Source: a bacterium HR19 (GTDB lineage: Bacteria; Calescibacteriota; Calescibacteriia; Calescibacteriales; Calescibacteriaceae). Taken from it: a stretch of DNA of 64,000 bases. The stretch lies in assembly GCA_002898315.1 (NCBI GenBank), contig BEHV01000002.1, positions 28,145 through 92,144 of the forward strand, written 5' to 3'. The stretch's first letter is position 1. Every line of letters begins with the position of its first letter. A program made the position numbers and the translations under genes. Of this stretch, positions 8,461-16,719 are shown piece by piece. A model generated the notes under the pieces. That model saw only the letters and a program-made list of their open reading frames with translations, ran no database searches and was not told the DNA's origin.

Positions 8461-11235
8461 TTGAGTTTTGTGGAAATGAGCAGTTTTTACTCTATGGAAT
8501 ACGGAGGGAGTGGTGATTTTCCGCTCCGTGACCTTATTGCTGATGTAGAGCGTAAAAGAGGTATCACTCTTGACGATTTTCAGAAGGAAGCCATTTATTA
8601 CCTTTTTCAAGGTTTTGATGTTCTGGTTTCTGCTCCAACCGGCTCTGGAAAAACGCTTATAGCCGAGGTGAAAATAGAAGATGTCCTGATTCGGGGAGGA
8701 AGAGTATGGTATGCTTCTCCTCTCAAATCCCTTTCAAACGATAAATACAGGGACTTCAAAAAGCTTTTTGGTCAAGATAGAGTCGGAATTCTCACAGGGG
8801 ATAGGAAAGAAAATCCACAAGCAGATTTGCTTGTTGGAACGACGGAGATTTTCAGAAACATAATAATAGAAAGCGGTATAGGTAGTGAGGTTGATGTTGA
8901 TTTCGTTGTCTTTGATGAAGCGCACTGGATAAAAGATAGAGAAAGAGGTGTAGTTTGGGAAGAAGCTATAATCTTCGCTCCAAAAAAAACTCAGCTCCTT
9001 CTTCTTTCCGCAACTTTTCCTAATGTTGAAGAAATAGCTCTGTGGATTTCAAAGATCAGAGAAAGAGAGGTTAAGGTTGTTTATAAGACCGAAAGACCTG
9101 TCCCTCTGGAATGGTATTCAATCGGAAAAGACATAAAACCACTTTTCACGTATGACGGTAAAGTCGGCAGTTCAAACTCCGTCAAAGTTGATTTATCTTC
9201 GGCAACATTGATTGAGAACACGACCGAGTTTTCTCTTATGAGGACTATTGCGATGCTGAAGAAAAGAGGAGTTCTGCCAGCTATATTTTTCTTATCTTCT
9301 CGTAGGGAGGTAGAGGAAAAATCAATTGAGATAGCCGAGCTTATAAAAGAGGGCAAAATCAAATTAGGAGATGAGAGCGAGGTTGAGAGAAGAAGGGCTT
9401 TCTGCGAACCATATTTTGACGCATTCCCTTATCTCATAGATAATATCTTCGTTGACAATTTTATTCTCACAGGTGTAGCTCCGCATCACGCAGGTCTTAT
9501 ACCTGCTATGAAGATTCTCTTTGAAGATGCTCTGAAAGTGGGATTAGCTTACGCTATCTTTGCCACAAAAACTCTCGCATCTGGTATAGATGTCCCTGCA
9601 AAGTCAGTCGTTATTGTAGATAAGTATACCTTTGACGGAGAAAAAGAAAGGTTGCTTTCTCCTTCTGAACTTATCCAGATGGCCGGAAGAGCGGGAAGAA
9701 GAGGAAAAGATGATATAGGATATGTTTTTATAAGCTCTCCACTGAGGAAGCACGAGATAGGAAAACTTTTCGGAGAGATTGAGCCAATATCTTCAAGTTT
9801 TTATATAACTCCACATCTTACTCTGAACCTTCTCAAATCAATGGATGTTTCTCAATGCATTCAGCTTATAAGAAAGAGTTTGAAATTTTTTGAAATATCA
9901 AGCAAGGTTGAAAGCTGGAGGAGAAAACTTGATGAACTAAAAGAAAAGAGAGAAATTTTGCTCGCCTCGTTTTACAGAATAAAGCCCGAATATAAAAAGT
10001 GTTCTCTGAAAACAAATATATCATTTGTTAATACTAAAAATAACCTCAAAGAAGATGAGAAAAAAATAAAGGAGATTAAGCTGAAAATATCTCTGCTCCA
10101 GAGGATAATTGAGGGTATTCAAAAATCAGCGTCCCAGAAAAGTCAGTTTTTGTTTCAGAATGATAGTTTGGAGAGAATTTTTTCCGAACGCTCTGGGAAA
10201 GAGGTTTTTCTTTTCTGTGTAGATAATAGAGGAAAACTTGGGTTTCTTGTTGTTGAGGAGAACAACACATATCGTTTTGAGTCATACAGAGAATCAAAAG
10301 CGGTATCTCCGAAGAAAGTTTCTTTTTGTTTTGAGGTTGATTTATCTTATGAGAAATTACCAGAAGAAATTCAATACGATATTTCTGATTTTGTAAAAGA
10401 TAATTTACTTATTCATTTTCACGGCAGGAGTTTCAAGAAGATATACGAGGTGGAAGAGCATGCAACAGGTATTGTGAGAAAGCTTTCAAAGATAAAATCA
10501 AAGTATATAGAGAAGAACATTAAGAGAGCAGGGGAGATTGAGAGGTTCCCTTGTTTTGACTGTCCTGTTTTTTCCGAGTGCTCTGCTATATCTTCTGAAT
10601 TTTTGCAAAGAGAGAAAGAGATTGAGATTTTGGAGAGGAAGAATCCAGACGAGGTTGAAAGGGAGTTCAGGAACATGCTGGAATTTTTAAGGTATCTTGG
10701 GTATTTAGATGAAGATTATATGCTTACAGAGAAAGGTTGGAACGCTGCGGAGATAAAAAATCCAAGGTCTATATACATTTACGAAGCGATAGATAAGGGG
10801 GTTTTAGGTTATGATCCTGTTGAGCTTGCGGCGAATACTGCTCTTATTCTTTCTGAGCCGAAGCCACCATTTGTGAAGCCACCTGAAAAGATAGAGCGTG
10901 ATATAATGGAAAGGATATATAAGCTTGAGCTGAAGTTCAACCTTCCGCCGAAGGTAAAGCCGGCCGAAATAATTGTTCGCTCAAAAGGAGGAAAACAGAA
11001 AAAATACGCTTTCTGTGATGGGAAAATTTATAAGGCGGTCAATCTCTGGGCAAAAGGATATGATATAGATTTCATTGAGGGAGAGGTAGGAGTAGAGGTG
11101 GGAGATTTTTCGCGCATGATAACTCAGGTTGTGGAGGTCTTGCGTCAGCTTGAAAAAATATACGGGTATAAAGAACCTTCGCGTGTTGCTGTTCAGAAAA
11201 TTTATAGGTCTCCTGTAAGTGATTTTGTTGATTGA
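8461..11235 (+). CDS. Ski2/HelY-like superfamily 2 RNA helicase
   Basis: This ATP-dependent helicase (924 residues) is of the Ski2/Mtr4/HelY group, probably acting in RNA processing or decay. Motifs in order: Q-like DDFQKEAI near 38-45, Walker A APTGSGKT at 58-65, DEAH in VFDEAHW, SAT in LLSATFPN, GVAPHHAGL, and motif VI QMAGRAGRRG. A cysteine cluster CFDCPVFSEC around residue 700 resembles that in bacterial HelY proteins, and the C-terminal region resembles the DSHCT helical domain. The start is uncertain: TTG at 8461 or ATG at 8476; neither has a Shine-Dalgarno. The gene stands alone. Confidence 0.85.
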   Translation: MSFVEMSSFYSMEYGGSGDFPLRDLIADVERKRGITLDDFQKEAIYYLFQGFDVLVSAPTGSGKTLIAEVKIEDVLIRGGRVWYASPLKSLSNDKYRDFKKLFGQDRVGILTGDRKENPQADLLVGTTEIFRNIIIESGIGSEVDVDFVVFDEAHWIKDRERGVVWEEAIIFAPKKTQLLLLSATFPNVEEIALWISKIREREVKVVYKTERPVPLEWYSIGKDIKPLFTYDGKVGSSNSVKVDLSSATLIENTTEFSLMRTIAMLKKRGVLPAIFFLSSRREVEEKSIEIAELIKEGKIKLGDESEVERRRAFCEPYFDAFPYLIDNIFVDNFILTGVAPHHAGLIPAMKILFEDALKVGLAYAIFATKTLASGIDVPAKSVVIVDKYTFDGEKERLLSPSELIQMAGRAGRRGKDDIGYVFISSPLRKHEIGKLFGEIEPISSSFYITPHLTLNLLKSMDVSQCIQLIRKSLKFFEISSKVESWRRKLDELKEKREILLASFYRIKPEYKKCSLKTNISFVNTKNNLKEDEKKIKEIKLKISLLQRIIEGIQKSASQKSQFLFQNDSLERIFSERSGKEVFLFCVDNRGKLGFLVVEENNTYRFESYRESKAVSPKKVSFCFEVDLSYEKLPEEIQYDISDFVKDNLLIHFHGRSFKKIYEVEEHATGIVRKLSKIKSKYIEKNIKRAGEIERFPCFDCPVFSECSAISSEFLQREKEIEILERKNPDEVEREFRNMLEFLRYLGYLDEDYMLTEKGWNAAEIKNPRSIYIYEAIDKGVLGYDPVELAANTALILSEPKPPFVKPPEKIERDIMERIYKLELKFNLPPKVKPAEIIVRSKGGKQKKYAFCDGKIYKAVNLWAKGYDIDFIEGEVGVEVGDFSRMITQVVEVLRQLEKIYGYKEPSRVAVQKIYRSPVSDFVD

Positions 11236-11336
11236 GTTAAAAACAAAAATGAAATTTCTGTCTGATTTTCACAAAACAGAAAAAAACAGATTAAATTTGT
11301 AAGTGGGAAATTTGAGATTATGGGAGGAAAACTGAA

Positions 11337-11786
11337 GTGAATAAGGAAGGGTTGGGGGCGTTTTTATTTTGGCGGTCGGTTTTCTCTCCGCTTCTCATCT
11401 CTTTACTTGCGATAACCATTTCACTTGGTTCAGGTTGTGAGAGAAAAAAGCAGGAAACAGGTGTTTTACCACCATCATCTGAAAATAAAGAGTATCAAGG
11501 AGAGGGGGTTGCTGTTCGTTATGAGCTACCGCATCAGACGGCATTGAAAAACATTTCAGAAGGTGGGAACACATCAGATCTTATCACAGCGAGGATACTC
11601 ACAGGAAGATACAGGGCTGAACTTATTACGGGAAGAATAATAACGGGGAGGTCTCCGATTTTTGTGAGAGTATCCACGGAGCAGAATCAGGATTCAGCAG
11701 AGTACTGGGGAGAATTGAAGTTTGAAGAGAAAGAAGGGAAAATTTTTGCATATTTTAAGTTGCCGTTTTCAGAGGGTGAGTGGTAG
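11337..11786 (+). CDS. N-terminal part of a large exported lipoprotein (split by TAG)
   Basis: These 149 residues carry a signal peptide with a lipoprotein-type end (LLAITISLGSGC, about residues 20-33) followed by a Ser/Pro/Glu-rich linker. After that comes a beta-rich segment with repeated (I/L)(I/L)TGR motifs. The start is a GTG with a GGGAGG-like element about 18 bases upstream. The frame ends at TAG 11784-11786, and the next reading frame starts at the very next codon in the same frame. The sequence flows naturally across the stop (FSEGEW, stop, LEITFYAKG), so this is probably one gene with 11787-13331. Confidence 0.6.
   Translation: MNKEGLGAFLFWRSVFSPLLISLLAITISLGSGCERKKQETGVLPPSSENKEYQGEGVAVRYELPHQTALKNISEGGNTSDLITARILTGRYRAELITGRIITGRSPIFVRVSTEQNQDSAEYWGELKFEEKEGKIFAYFKLPFSEGEW
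11784..11786 (+). other. In-frame TAG separating two halves of one apparent gene
   Basis: The TAG lies between codons TGG and TTG with no frame change on either side. Upstream holds the export signal; downstream holds the repeats and the C-terminal membrane tail. TAG ends other genes here (for example at 20955 and 31022), so it is an ordinary stop in this genome. A nonsense mutation, a sequencing error, readthrough, or coupled restart at the adjacent TTG (GGTGAG at 11775-11780) are the alternatives. Confidence 0.6.
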
Positions 11787-13331
11787 TTGGAGATAACCTT
11801 CTATGCAAAAGGCATAACTATAATAGAAGCAAAAGGGAAATTTCCGGGTTCCACAACAGATAAGCTTGATATAACTCAATCTATGGAAGAGGAGTTAGTT
11901 GATACAGATGGAGACATGATACCAAATTTAGCGGAGATACTGAGCGGTTCGGACCCTGTGAAGAAAGATGAGTGCGAGAAGAAAGTATTTTATGAAGACG
12001 GAGACGGAGATGGATATGGGGAAGCGATAACGCTTGTGGCTTGCTCAAAACCGAAAGGATATGCAGATAAAGGCGGAGATTGTAATGAAGGGAATGCATC
12101 AATTTATCCAGGTGCTCCTTTGAACTGCAACAACTCACAAGATAATGACTGTGATGGGCAAATAGATGAAGTGAAAACAACATTTTACAGGGATGCAGAT
12201 GGGGATGGATATGGTTCTCCTTCTTCAACAACTCAAGCTTGTTCTCAACCTTCTGGCTATGTATCAAATTCTGGTGATTGCAACGATTCTAACCGATGGA
12301 TTAATCCCGGTGTCAAAGAAATATGTGATGATAGTATAGATAATAATTGTAATAGTCAAACAGATGAGTTCCCGTGTATAGTGCAACAAAAGGTTTCTGG
12401 AGGGGATTGGCATACTTGTGCGATAAAATCAGATGGTTCTCTTTGGTGCTGGGGATGGAATTTTTATGGACAGCTTGGGTTGAGAGATACCATAGATAGG
12501 AATTACCCAGTGTGGGTGAGTGATATAACAGATGTAGTTCAGGTGATTGCGGGGTCGGAACATACCTGTGCTGTAAAATCAGATAAATCACTCTGGTGCT
12601 GGGGATGGAATTTTTATGGACAGCTTGGGTTGAGAGATACCGCGAATAGGAATTACCCAGTGTGGGTGAGTGATATAACAGATGTAGTTCAGGTGGTTGC
12701 AGGGGCGGAACATACCTGTGCTGTAAAATCAGATGGTTCTTTGTGGTGTTGGGGAAAAAATGCTAATGGACAGCTTGGAGTAGGAGATACTACAAATAGG
12801 ACTTCCCCAGTGCAGGTGAGTGGTATAGCGAATGTAGTTCGTGTTGGTGCAGGAAATTATCATACTTGTGCAATAAAATCAGATGGTTCTCTTTGGTGCT
12901 GGGGATGGAATAATTTTGGAGCTCTTGGATTAGGAGATACCACAGATAGATATTACCCAGCATGGGTGAGCGGTATAACGAATGTATTTCGTGTGGGTGG
13001 GGGAGATTCTTACACCTGTGCGATAAAATCAGATAATTCTCTCTGGTGTTGGGGATATAATTTTTATGGTCAGCTCGGTTTGGGAGATACCATAGATAGG
13101 TATTCACCTACACAGGTAAGTAGTTCATGGGGAGCTCCGAAAATATCTGTTTCTGTTCCTGATAAGTTTGAGAAGAGCGAAGAATTTTACGGCGGAGAAA
13201 ATAGATGGTATGGATGTAATGCTGTATCGGTTCTTTCAGAATCAGCAATTTTTGCCCTGCCGTATATTTACTACTTACTGCGAAGAAGAATAAGAAGAAA
13301 AAATACAAGAAAACCTTTCGCCTTGAAATAA
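11787..13331 (+). CDS. RCC1-repeat protein with MopE-type metal-binding motifs and a sorting-tail-like C terminus
   Basis: The 514 residues begin with a TTG directly after the TAG. They contain a Ca-binding-like segment VDTDGDMIPNLAE, then two copies of the 'putative metal-binding motif' seen in MopE-like proteins (FYEDGDGDGYG...GDCNEGN and FYRDADGDGYG...GDCNDSN, each ending DNDCDGQIDE or similar). Five 50-residue RCC1 repeats follow, each with HTCAIKSDGSLWCWG, forming a beta-propeller. The C terminus is a lone Cys, a hydrophobic helix and an Arg cluster (LLRRRIRRKN), like MYXO-CTERM-type surface-sorting tails. Without the upstream part it has no signal peptide. Confidence 0.7.
   Translation: MEITFYAKGITIIEAKGKFPGSTTDKLDITQSMEEELVDTDGDMIPNLAEILSGSDPVKKDECEKKVFYEDGDGDGYGEAITLVACSKPKGYADKGGDCNEGNASIYPGAPLNCNNSQDNDCDGQIDEVKTTFYRDADGDGYGSPSSTTQACSQPSGYVSNSGDCNDSNRWINPGVKEICDDSIDNNCNSQTDEFPCIVQQKVSGGDWHTCAIKSDGSLWCWGWNFYGQLGLRDTIDRNYPVWVSDITDVVQVIAGSEHTCAVKSDKSLWCWGWNFYGQLGLRDTANRNYPVWVSDITDVVQVVAGAEHTCAVKSDGSLWCWGKNANGQLGVGDTTNRTSPVQVSGIANVVRVGAGNYHTCAIKSDGSLWCWGWNNFGALGLGDTTDRYYPAWVSGITNVFRVGGGDSYTCAIKSDNSLWCWGYNFYGQLGLGDTIDRYSPTQVSSSWGAPKISVSVPDKFEKSEEFYGGENRWYGCNAVSVLSESAIFALPYIYYLLRRRIRRKNTRKPFALK
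12411..13130 (+). repeat. Five tandem 150-bp repeats encoding RCC1 units
   Basis: The repeat period is exactly 150 bases (50 codons), starting at the codons for HTC at 12411, 12561, 12711, 12861 and 13011; the last copy is cut short. Copies 1 and 2 are nearly identical over long stretches (for instance 12444-12500 against 12594-12650), pointing to a recent duplication or gene conversion. Later copies are more diverged. Confidence 0.85.
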
Positions 13332-13384
13332 GCATTTCTAAAAATATTCTCTGATAAATCTATCGGACCTAACTTTATCAGGTT

Positions 13385-14155
13385 ATGTTGAAGATAGAAA
13401 ACCTTGAAGTATCTGTTGATGGGAAAAAGATTCTGAAAGGAATAAATTTTTCTGCAAGAAGGGGTGAGATACACGCTATAATGGGACCGAACGGTTCTGG
13501 CAAATCTTCGCTCGCATTCACTATAATGGGAAACCCAAAATACAAAATTGAAAATGGCTCAATACTCTTTGATGGTAAAGATATAACTCATCTCAAGCCA
13601 GATGAAAGAGCAAAAGCGGGAATTTTTCTCGCCTTTCAGTACCCTCATGAAATTCCCGGAGTCCCTCTCGGAAAGTTCCTGTGGACAATAGCCGGTGGTG
13701 GAAGAAATTTCGCAGATTTCTCAAAGGAGTTCAAAGAGAAGATGTCACTTCTCAAAATACCAGACGAGTTCTCAAAAAGAGAGATAAATAAAGGTTTTTC
13801 AGGTGGAGAGAAAAAAAGAACAGAAATCCTGCAAATGCTCATGCTCAAACCAACCCTTGCCATACTTGATGAAATTGACTCAGGTCTTGATGTTGATTCT
13901 CTCAAAATTGTCTCCCAAGCCGTTCTTGAATTTACCCAGAGCAAAGATAAAATCGTCCTCATCATAACTCACTACCCAAGAATACTCAATTACATAAAAC
14001 CAGACAGAGTCCATGTCATTTTTGATGGAAAAATAGTCCTGAGCGGAGATTACTCTCTCGCAACAGAAATTGAAGAAAAAGGATATGAGAAAATTCTCAA
14101 AGAGATCGGGTTCCACATACAGAAAAAAGACATCACTGCAAAAGATGTTTTGTGA
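13385..14155 (+). CDS. sufC: Fe-S cluster assembly ATPase SufC
   Basis: This ABC-type ATPase powers the SufBCD scaffold for iron-sulfur cluster assembly. The 256 residues have Walker A GPNGSGKS at 34-41, the SufC-typical FQYPHEIPGVP segment after the Q-loop, the signature FSGGEKKR near 139, and Walker B with LAILDEIDSGLD, a form characteristic of SufC rather than of importers. No sufB or sufD is in the window; the neighbours are the RCC1 gene and guaB. It is therefore either an orphan or separated from its partners. No Shine-Dalgarno is seen before the ATG. Confidence 0.9.
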   Translation: MLKIENLEVSVDGKKILKGINFSARRGEIHAIMGPNGSGKSSLAFTIMGNPKYKIENGSILFDGKDITHLKPDERAKAGIFLAFQYPHEIPGVPLGKFLWTIAGGGRNFADFSKEFKEKMSLLKIPDEFSKREINKGFSGGEKKRTEILQMLMLKPTLAILDEIDSGLDVDSLKIVSQAVLEFTQSKDKIVLIITHYPRILNYIKPDRVHVIFDGKIVLSGDYSLATEIEEKGYEKILKEIGFHIQKKDITAKDVL

Positions 14156-14224
14156 GATGAGCTCAGCAACTATCAAAATACACCGCCAAATTTTTACCAA
14201 AAAAGAAAAACTCTGCTAAAACAC

Positions 14225-14230
14225 TATAAT
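14225..14230 (+). promoter_or_regulatory. -10 element of guaB (leaderless layout)
   Basis: A perfect TATAAT ends 6 nt before the ATG, so transcription would begin at the start codon itself. No Shine-Dalgarno is present and no good -35 is visible. Confidence 0.6.
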
Positions 14231-14236
14231 TTTCCT

Positions 14237-15694
14237 ATGGAGGACTTTCCCTTATATTTGACTTTTGACGATGTCCTTTTGTTGCCGGCTTACTCTGAAA
14301 TCCTCCCTTCTGAGGTAGATATAAGCTCAAAACTCACAAGAGATATAAAATTAAACCTCCCGCTTTTGTCTTCTGCTATGGATACAGTCACCGAAGCAGA
14401 TATGGCAATAGAACTTGCAAAAGAAGGAGGCATAGGTATAATTCACAGGAATCTCTCAATTGACGAGCAGGTGAAGGAAGTTGAGAAGGTCAAAAAGTAT
14501 AGTTCGTGGATAATAAAATCCCCCATATTTGTTGATGAGGAAACAACTGTTGGCGAAGCAATAGAGATAATGCGTAAGAACAACATCTCCGGTCTCCCCG
14601 TTGTGAAGAACTCATACCTTGTGGGAATAGTCACAAGCCGAGACCTGAGGTTTGAGACCGACAAGATGAAAAAAATAAAAGATGTTATGACTCCAAGAGA
14701 AAAGCTCGTTGTTGTCAAAGAAGGAATAGATCAGGAGACCGCAAAAGAGATAATGCACAGACACAAGATAGAAAAACTTCCCGTCGTAGATGATGATTTC
14801 AAACTGAAGGGATTGATAACTCTGAAAGACATAAGTAAAGCGGAGGAGAATCCCCAAGCTCTGCGTGATAGGTCCGGGCGCCTTATGGTCGGAGCTGCTG
14901 TTGGAGTTGGACCAAAAGAAATAGAGAGAGCAGATGCTCTCGTAAATGCAGGTGTAGATGTCATCGTCATAGATTCAGCTCACGGACACTCAAAAGCTGT
15001 CCTTGAAACCCTCAAAGAGATAAAAAAGAAATTAGATGTTCAGGTGATAGCTGGTAATGTAGGAACTTATGAGGGGGCTTTGTTTCTTGCAAATGCTGGG
15101 GCAGATGCGGTCAAAGTCGGAGTCGGTCCAGGCTCAATATGCACTACAAGAGTCGTCACAGGTGTCGGAGTACCTCAGATTTCAGCAATAATTGAGTGCA
15201 GGAGAGCGCTGAAAGATTTTGGAATCCCTCTTATAGCAGATGGAGGAATAAGGTATACGGGAGATATTGTTAAAGCCCTTGTTGCGGGAGCCGATTCTGT
15301 TATGCTCGGCAATATGCTTGCCGGAGCAGAAGAAGCACCCGGTGAAAAAGTCATAAGAGATGGCAGACCTTACAAAGTGTACAGAGGAATGGGTTCCGAA
15401 GATGCTATAAGAGATGGAATGAAAAAAGGTGTCAGATCAAGATACCTTACAGGAGATGATATTCTGCCTGAGGGGGTTGTCGGGCTCGTCCCCTATAAAG
15501 GTCCAGTCCGCTTCATTCTCTCAAACATCGCAAAAGCTATCAGAGCTGCTTTCGGCTACATAGGAGCTAAAAACATTGAAGAAGCAAGAAAAAAAGCAAA
15601 GATGATAAGAATAACAGAAGCAGGATACAAAGAATCACATGTCCACGATGTTCAGGTCATAAAAGAAACATTCTTCCCTGTTGGAGAAAAATAA
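14237..15694 (+). CDS. guaB: IMP dehydrogenase
   Basis: This enzyme oxidises IMP to XMP with NAD, the committed step of GMP synthesis in the cytoplasm. The 485 residues are full length: an N-terminal barrel start with [13 protein letters not shown], two CBS domains inserted at about 93-205, the catalytic loop GPGSICTTR with the active Cys near residue 302, and the mobile flap with YRGMGSEDA. It stands as a single gene convergent with an ABC permease. A perfect -10 sits directly upstream. Confidence 0.97.
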   Translation: MEDFPLYLTFDDVLLLPAYSEILPSEVDISSKLTRDIKLNLPLLSSAMDTVTEADMAIELAKEGGIGIIHRNLSIDEQVKEVEKVKKYSSWIIKSPIFVDEETTVGEAIEIMRKNNISGLPVVKNSYLVGIVTSRDLRFETDKMKKIKDVMTPREKLVVVKEGIDQETAKEIMHRHKIEKLPVVDDDFKLKGLITLKDISKAEENPQALRDRSGRLMVGAAVGVGPKEIERADALVNAGVDVIVIDSAHGHSKAVLETLKEIKKKLDVQVIAGNVGTYEGALFLANAGADAVKVGVGPGSICTTRVVTGVGVPQISAIIECRRALKDFGIPLIADGGIRYTGDIVKALVAGADSVMLGNMLAGAEEAPGEKVIRDGRPYKVYRGMGSEDAIRDGMKKGVRSRYLTGDDILPEGVVGLVPYKGPVRFILSNIAKAIRAAFGYIGAKNIEEARKKAKMIRITEAGYKESHVHDVQVIKETFFPVGEK

Positions 15695-15708
15695 ACCCCA
15701 CTCTCAAA

Positions 15709-16476
15709 TCAGTATGCACCTCTATACCTTCTTGATTCAAGTGTGGCAACAGTCAGAAAAAGCATAACAATAATAAATGAAATATAATACACTAAATCCC
15801 GCGTATCTATTATCCCTCTTGTGAAGTTCTGAAAGTGGTCCATAAAAGAAAGGTAAGCTAAAACCTCTTTTATCTGCCCTTCAAGTGTCCCTCTTACCCA
15901 TCCAAGAACCCAGAAGAAAAGCAAAATCCCGAAAGAAACTATTACCGATATAACCTGATTTTCTGTTATTGATGACGCAAATATTCCTGCTGAAATGAAA
16001 GCTATTACCATAAGAAATAGTCCAAAATATGAAGATATTATAACACCTTTGTCCGGCTCTCCATACTTTATCAGCGGTATCATAAAAAGAAATGAAATCA
16101 GAAGAAGAAGGAGAATAAAAAATGCTGTCCCTAAAAATTTCCCCAAAACTATCTCGGTTGTTCTTATGGGAGAAGTGTATATCAGCTCAAATGTTCCAAG
16201 TTTCTTTTCTTCTGCAAATGTTCTCATCGTTATCATCGGAACAAGAAAGAGCATTATCACGCTCATATTGCTAAGCAGAGGTCTTATGACAAGTTCCTGC
16301 ATATTTATTCTCTCTGCGAGCCATGGTAATCTGAGGACCTGAACGCTCAAAATAACATACAGAGCTACCACATTTATGAAAAACCATGCGAGAATGATGC
16401 AGAAAACCCCTATGATGATATACGCTATCGGTGAAAGAAAAAGAGACCTTATCTCCCTTCCCGCTATCGTGAACAT
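15709..16476 (-). CDS. ABC-2 type transporter permease (GldF/NosY-like)
   Basis: This membrane permease of an ABC exporter has 255 residues and about six membrane helices. It carries the ABC-2 hallmark of an amphipathic coupling segment, TFAEEKKLGTFELIYTSPI, near 87-106. The length and the N-terminal FTIAGREIRSLFLSPIAY resemble the gliding-motility GldF and NosY group. The partner ATPase and the auxiliary GldG-like protein are not adjacent in this window, so the substrate cannot be inferred. It is convergent with guaB and divergent from dnaK; the ATG follows an A-rich stretch without a Shine-Dalgarno. Confidence 0.85.
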   Translation of the reverse strand: MFTIAGREIRSLFLSPIAYIIIGVFCIILAWFFINVVALYVILSVQVLRLPWLAERINMQELVIRPLLSNMSVIMLFLVPMITMRTFAEEKKLGTFELIYTSPIRTTEIVLGKFLGTAFFILLLLLISFLFMIPLIKYGEPDKGVIISSYFGLFLMVIAFISAGIFASSITENQVISVIVSFGILLFFWVLGWVRGTLEGQIKEVLAYLSFMDHFQNFTRGIIDTRDLVYYISFIIVMLFLTVATLESRRYRGAY

Positions 16477-16603
16477 ATTTTTTATTTTTACTGATGGTTT
16501 TTCAATTTGTCAATTTACTTAATTTCTTTTTCATTCTGAAAAATTCCACACAGCAGATTGACATAACTATTTTTGCAAAAGCGAAAACTGAAAACCTCCT
16601 CAT

Positions 16604-16609
16604 TATAAT
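16604..16609 (+). promoter_or_regulatory. Probable -10 of dnaK
   Basis: TATAAT sits within an AT-rich stretch about 110 bases before dnaK, leaving a long leader. I looked for the CIRCE inverted repeat (TTAGCACTC/GAGTGCTAA) in 16477-16719 and did not find it, so HrcA control is not supported. Confidence 0.3.
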
Positions 16610-16719
16610 ATATAAAAATTGAATTTTTACTTTTTTGATAGGTTTAACTTTTTTGAGGTTTTTTGCTTCATGACCGAATTTCTTTTGCTTATCAGATTTA
16701 AAGAAGGAGGAAAAGAGCT

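Noticed and set aside
12313..13107. Antisense frames across the RCC1 repeats
   Set aside because: Repetition in them mirrors the plus-strand repeats and they have no initiation signals.
16477..16719. CIRCE (HrcA) operator before dnaK
   Set aside because: The inverted repeat TTAGCACTC/GAGTGCTAA is not found.
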